This document shows, piece by piece, positions 63,994-64,000 of a stretch of 64,000 bases of DNA. Within the stretch, counting starts at the first letter, position 1. The number at the start of each line of letters is the position of its first letter. The stretch comes from Alistipes senegalensis (GTDB lineage: Bacteria > Bacteroidota > Bacteroidia > Bacteroidales > Rikenellaceae). The DNA lies in NCBI GenBank assembly GCA_023664045.1, contig JAMPGH010000001.1:1816626-1880625 (forward strand). Reading direction: 5' to 3'. A model generated the notes under the pieces. It worked only from the letters and a program-made list of their open reading frames with translations. It did no database searches and was not told the origin of the DNA. The translations under genes and the position numbers were made by a program.

Positions 63994-64000
63994 ATTCATT

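Overview
The window is one continuous stretch of a Bacteroidota chromosome. Gut Alistipes (Rikenellaceae) is the best guess. The core genome is fairly G+C-rich. Most clear promoters follow the Bacteroidota pattern TTTG-N19/20-TAnnTTTG. Gene content fits the phylum: Rex, DUF368 transporter, DUF4491, DUF4890, DcaP-like porin, Rho with a long disordered N-terminal insertion, a DUF3575/DUF5119/fimbrillin locus, GH20 and GH28 enzymes, and a bile-salt-hydrolase-type enzyme. The genus is inferred from protein style, not from a marker gene.

Layout. 0-4.4 kb (+): tail of a periplasmic-binding-type protein, rex, a single-domain FMN adenylyltransferase, an acyl-CoA thioesterase between two copies of an intergenic repeat, and a phosphoesterase/outer-membrane-protein pair. 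4.5-15.2 kb (mostly -): htpG, aldose epimerase, trxA, dnaE, a tandem TonB-C protein, aroE and a DUF368 transporter. 15.5-20.4 kb (+): a fimbrial locus headed by a serine-recombinase-like protein that has lost its catalytic residues, then DUF3575 (with a 9-G tract in its signal peptide), DUF5119, a 21-codon mini-ORF and fimbrillin. 20.5-28.8 kb (-): S41 peptidase, hisS, ettA, rubrerythrin, CapA-like, DUF4491 and porin genes. 29.1-36.3 kb (+): a membrane phosphoesterase, a RibD-like fusion with reversed domain order, and a TolC/HlyD/ABC-2/ABC-2 export operon without an ATPase gene. 36.4-43.5 kb (-): TonB-dependent receptor, DUF4890 protein with a Cys-rich tail, LytTR regulator with its kinase, gamma carbonic anhydrase and mazG. 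43.7-58.7 kb: GH20, pheT, a DMT transporter, an A+T-rich small gene, lepA, a lipoprotein, tRNA-Gly(CCC), GH28, a possible small RNA, rho, S1/P1 nuclease and a choloylglycine-hydrolase-family enzyme. 58.7-64 kb: an A+T-rich accessory segment with an orphan membrane protein, an excisionase-like remnant, a transglutaminase-fold protein and a lipoprotein with a DUF1566-like end.

The segments most worth following up are the fimbrial locus (several apparent control layers: degenerate recombinase, G tract, coupled mini-ORF, large palindrome), the accessory segment around the orphan gene at 59.6 kb, the reversed RibD fusion, and two families of intergenic repeats, one of which carries a promoter. G+C statements are by eye. 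No database search was possible.
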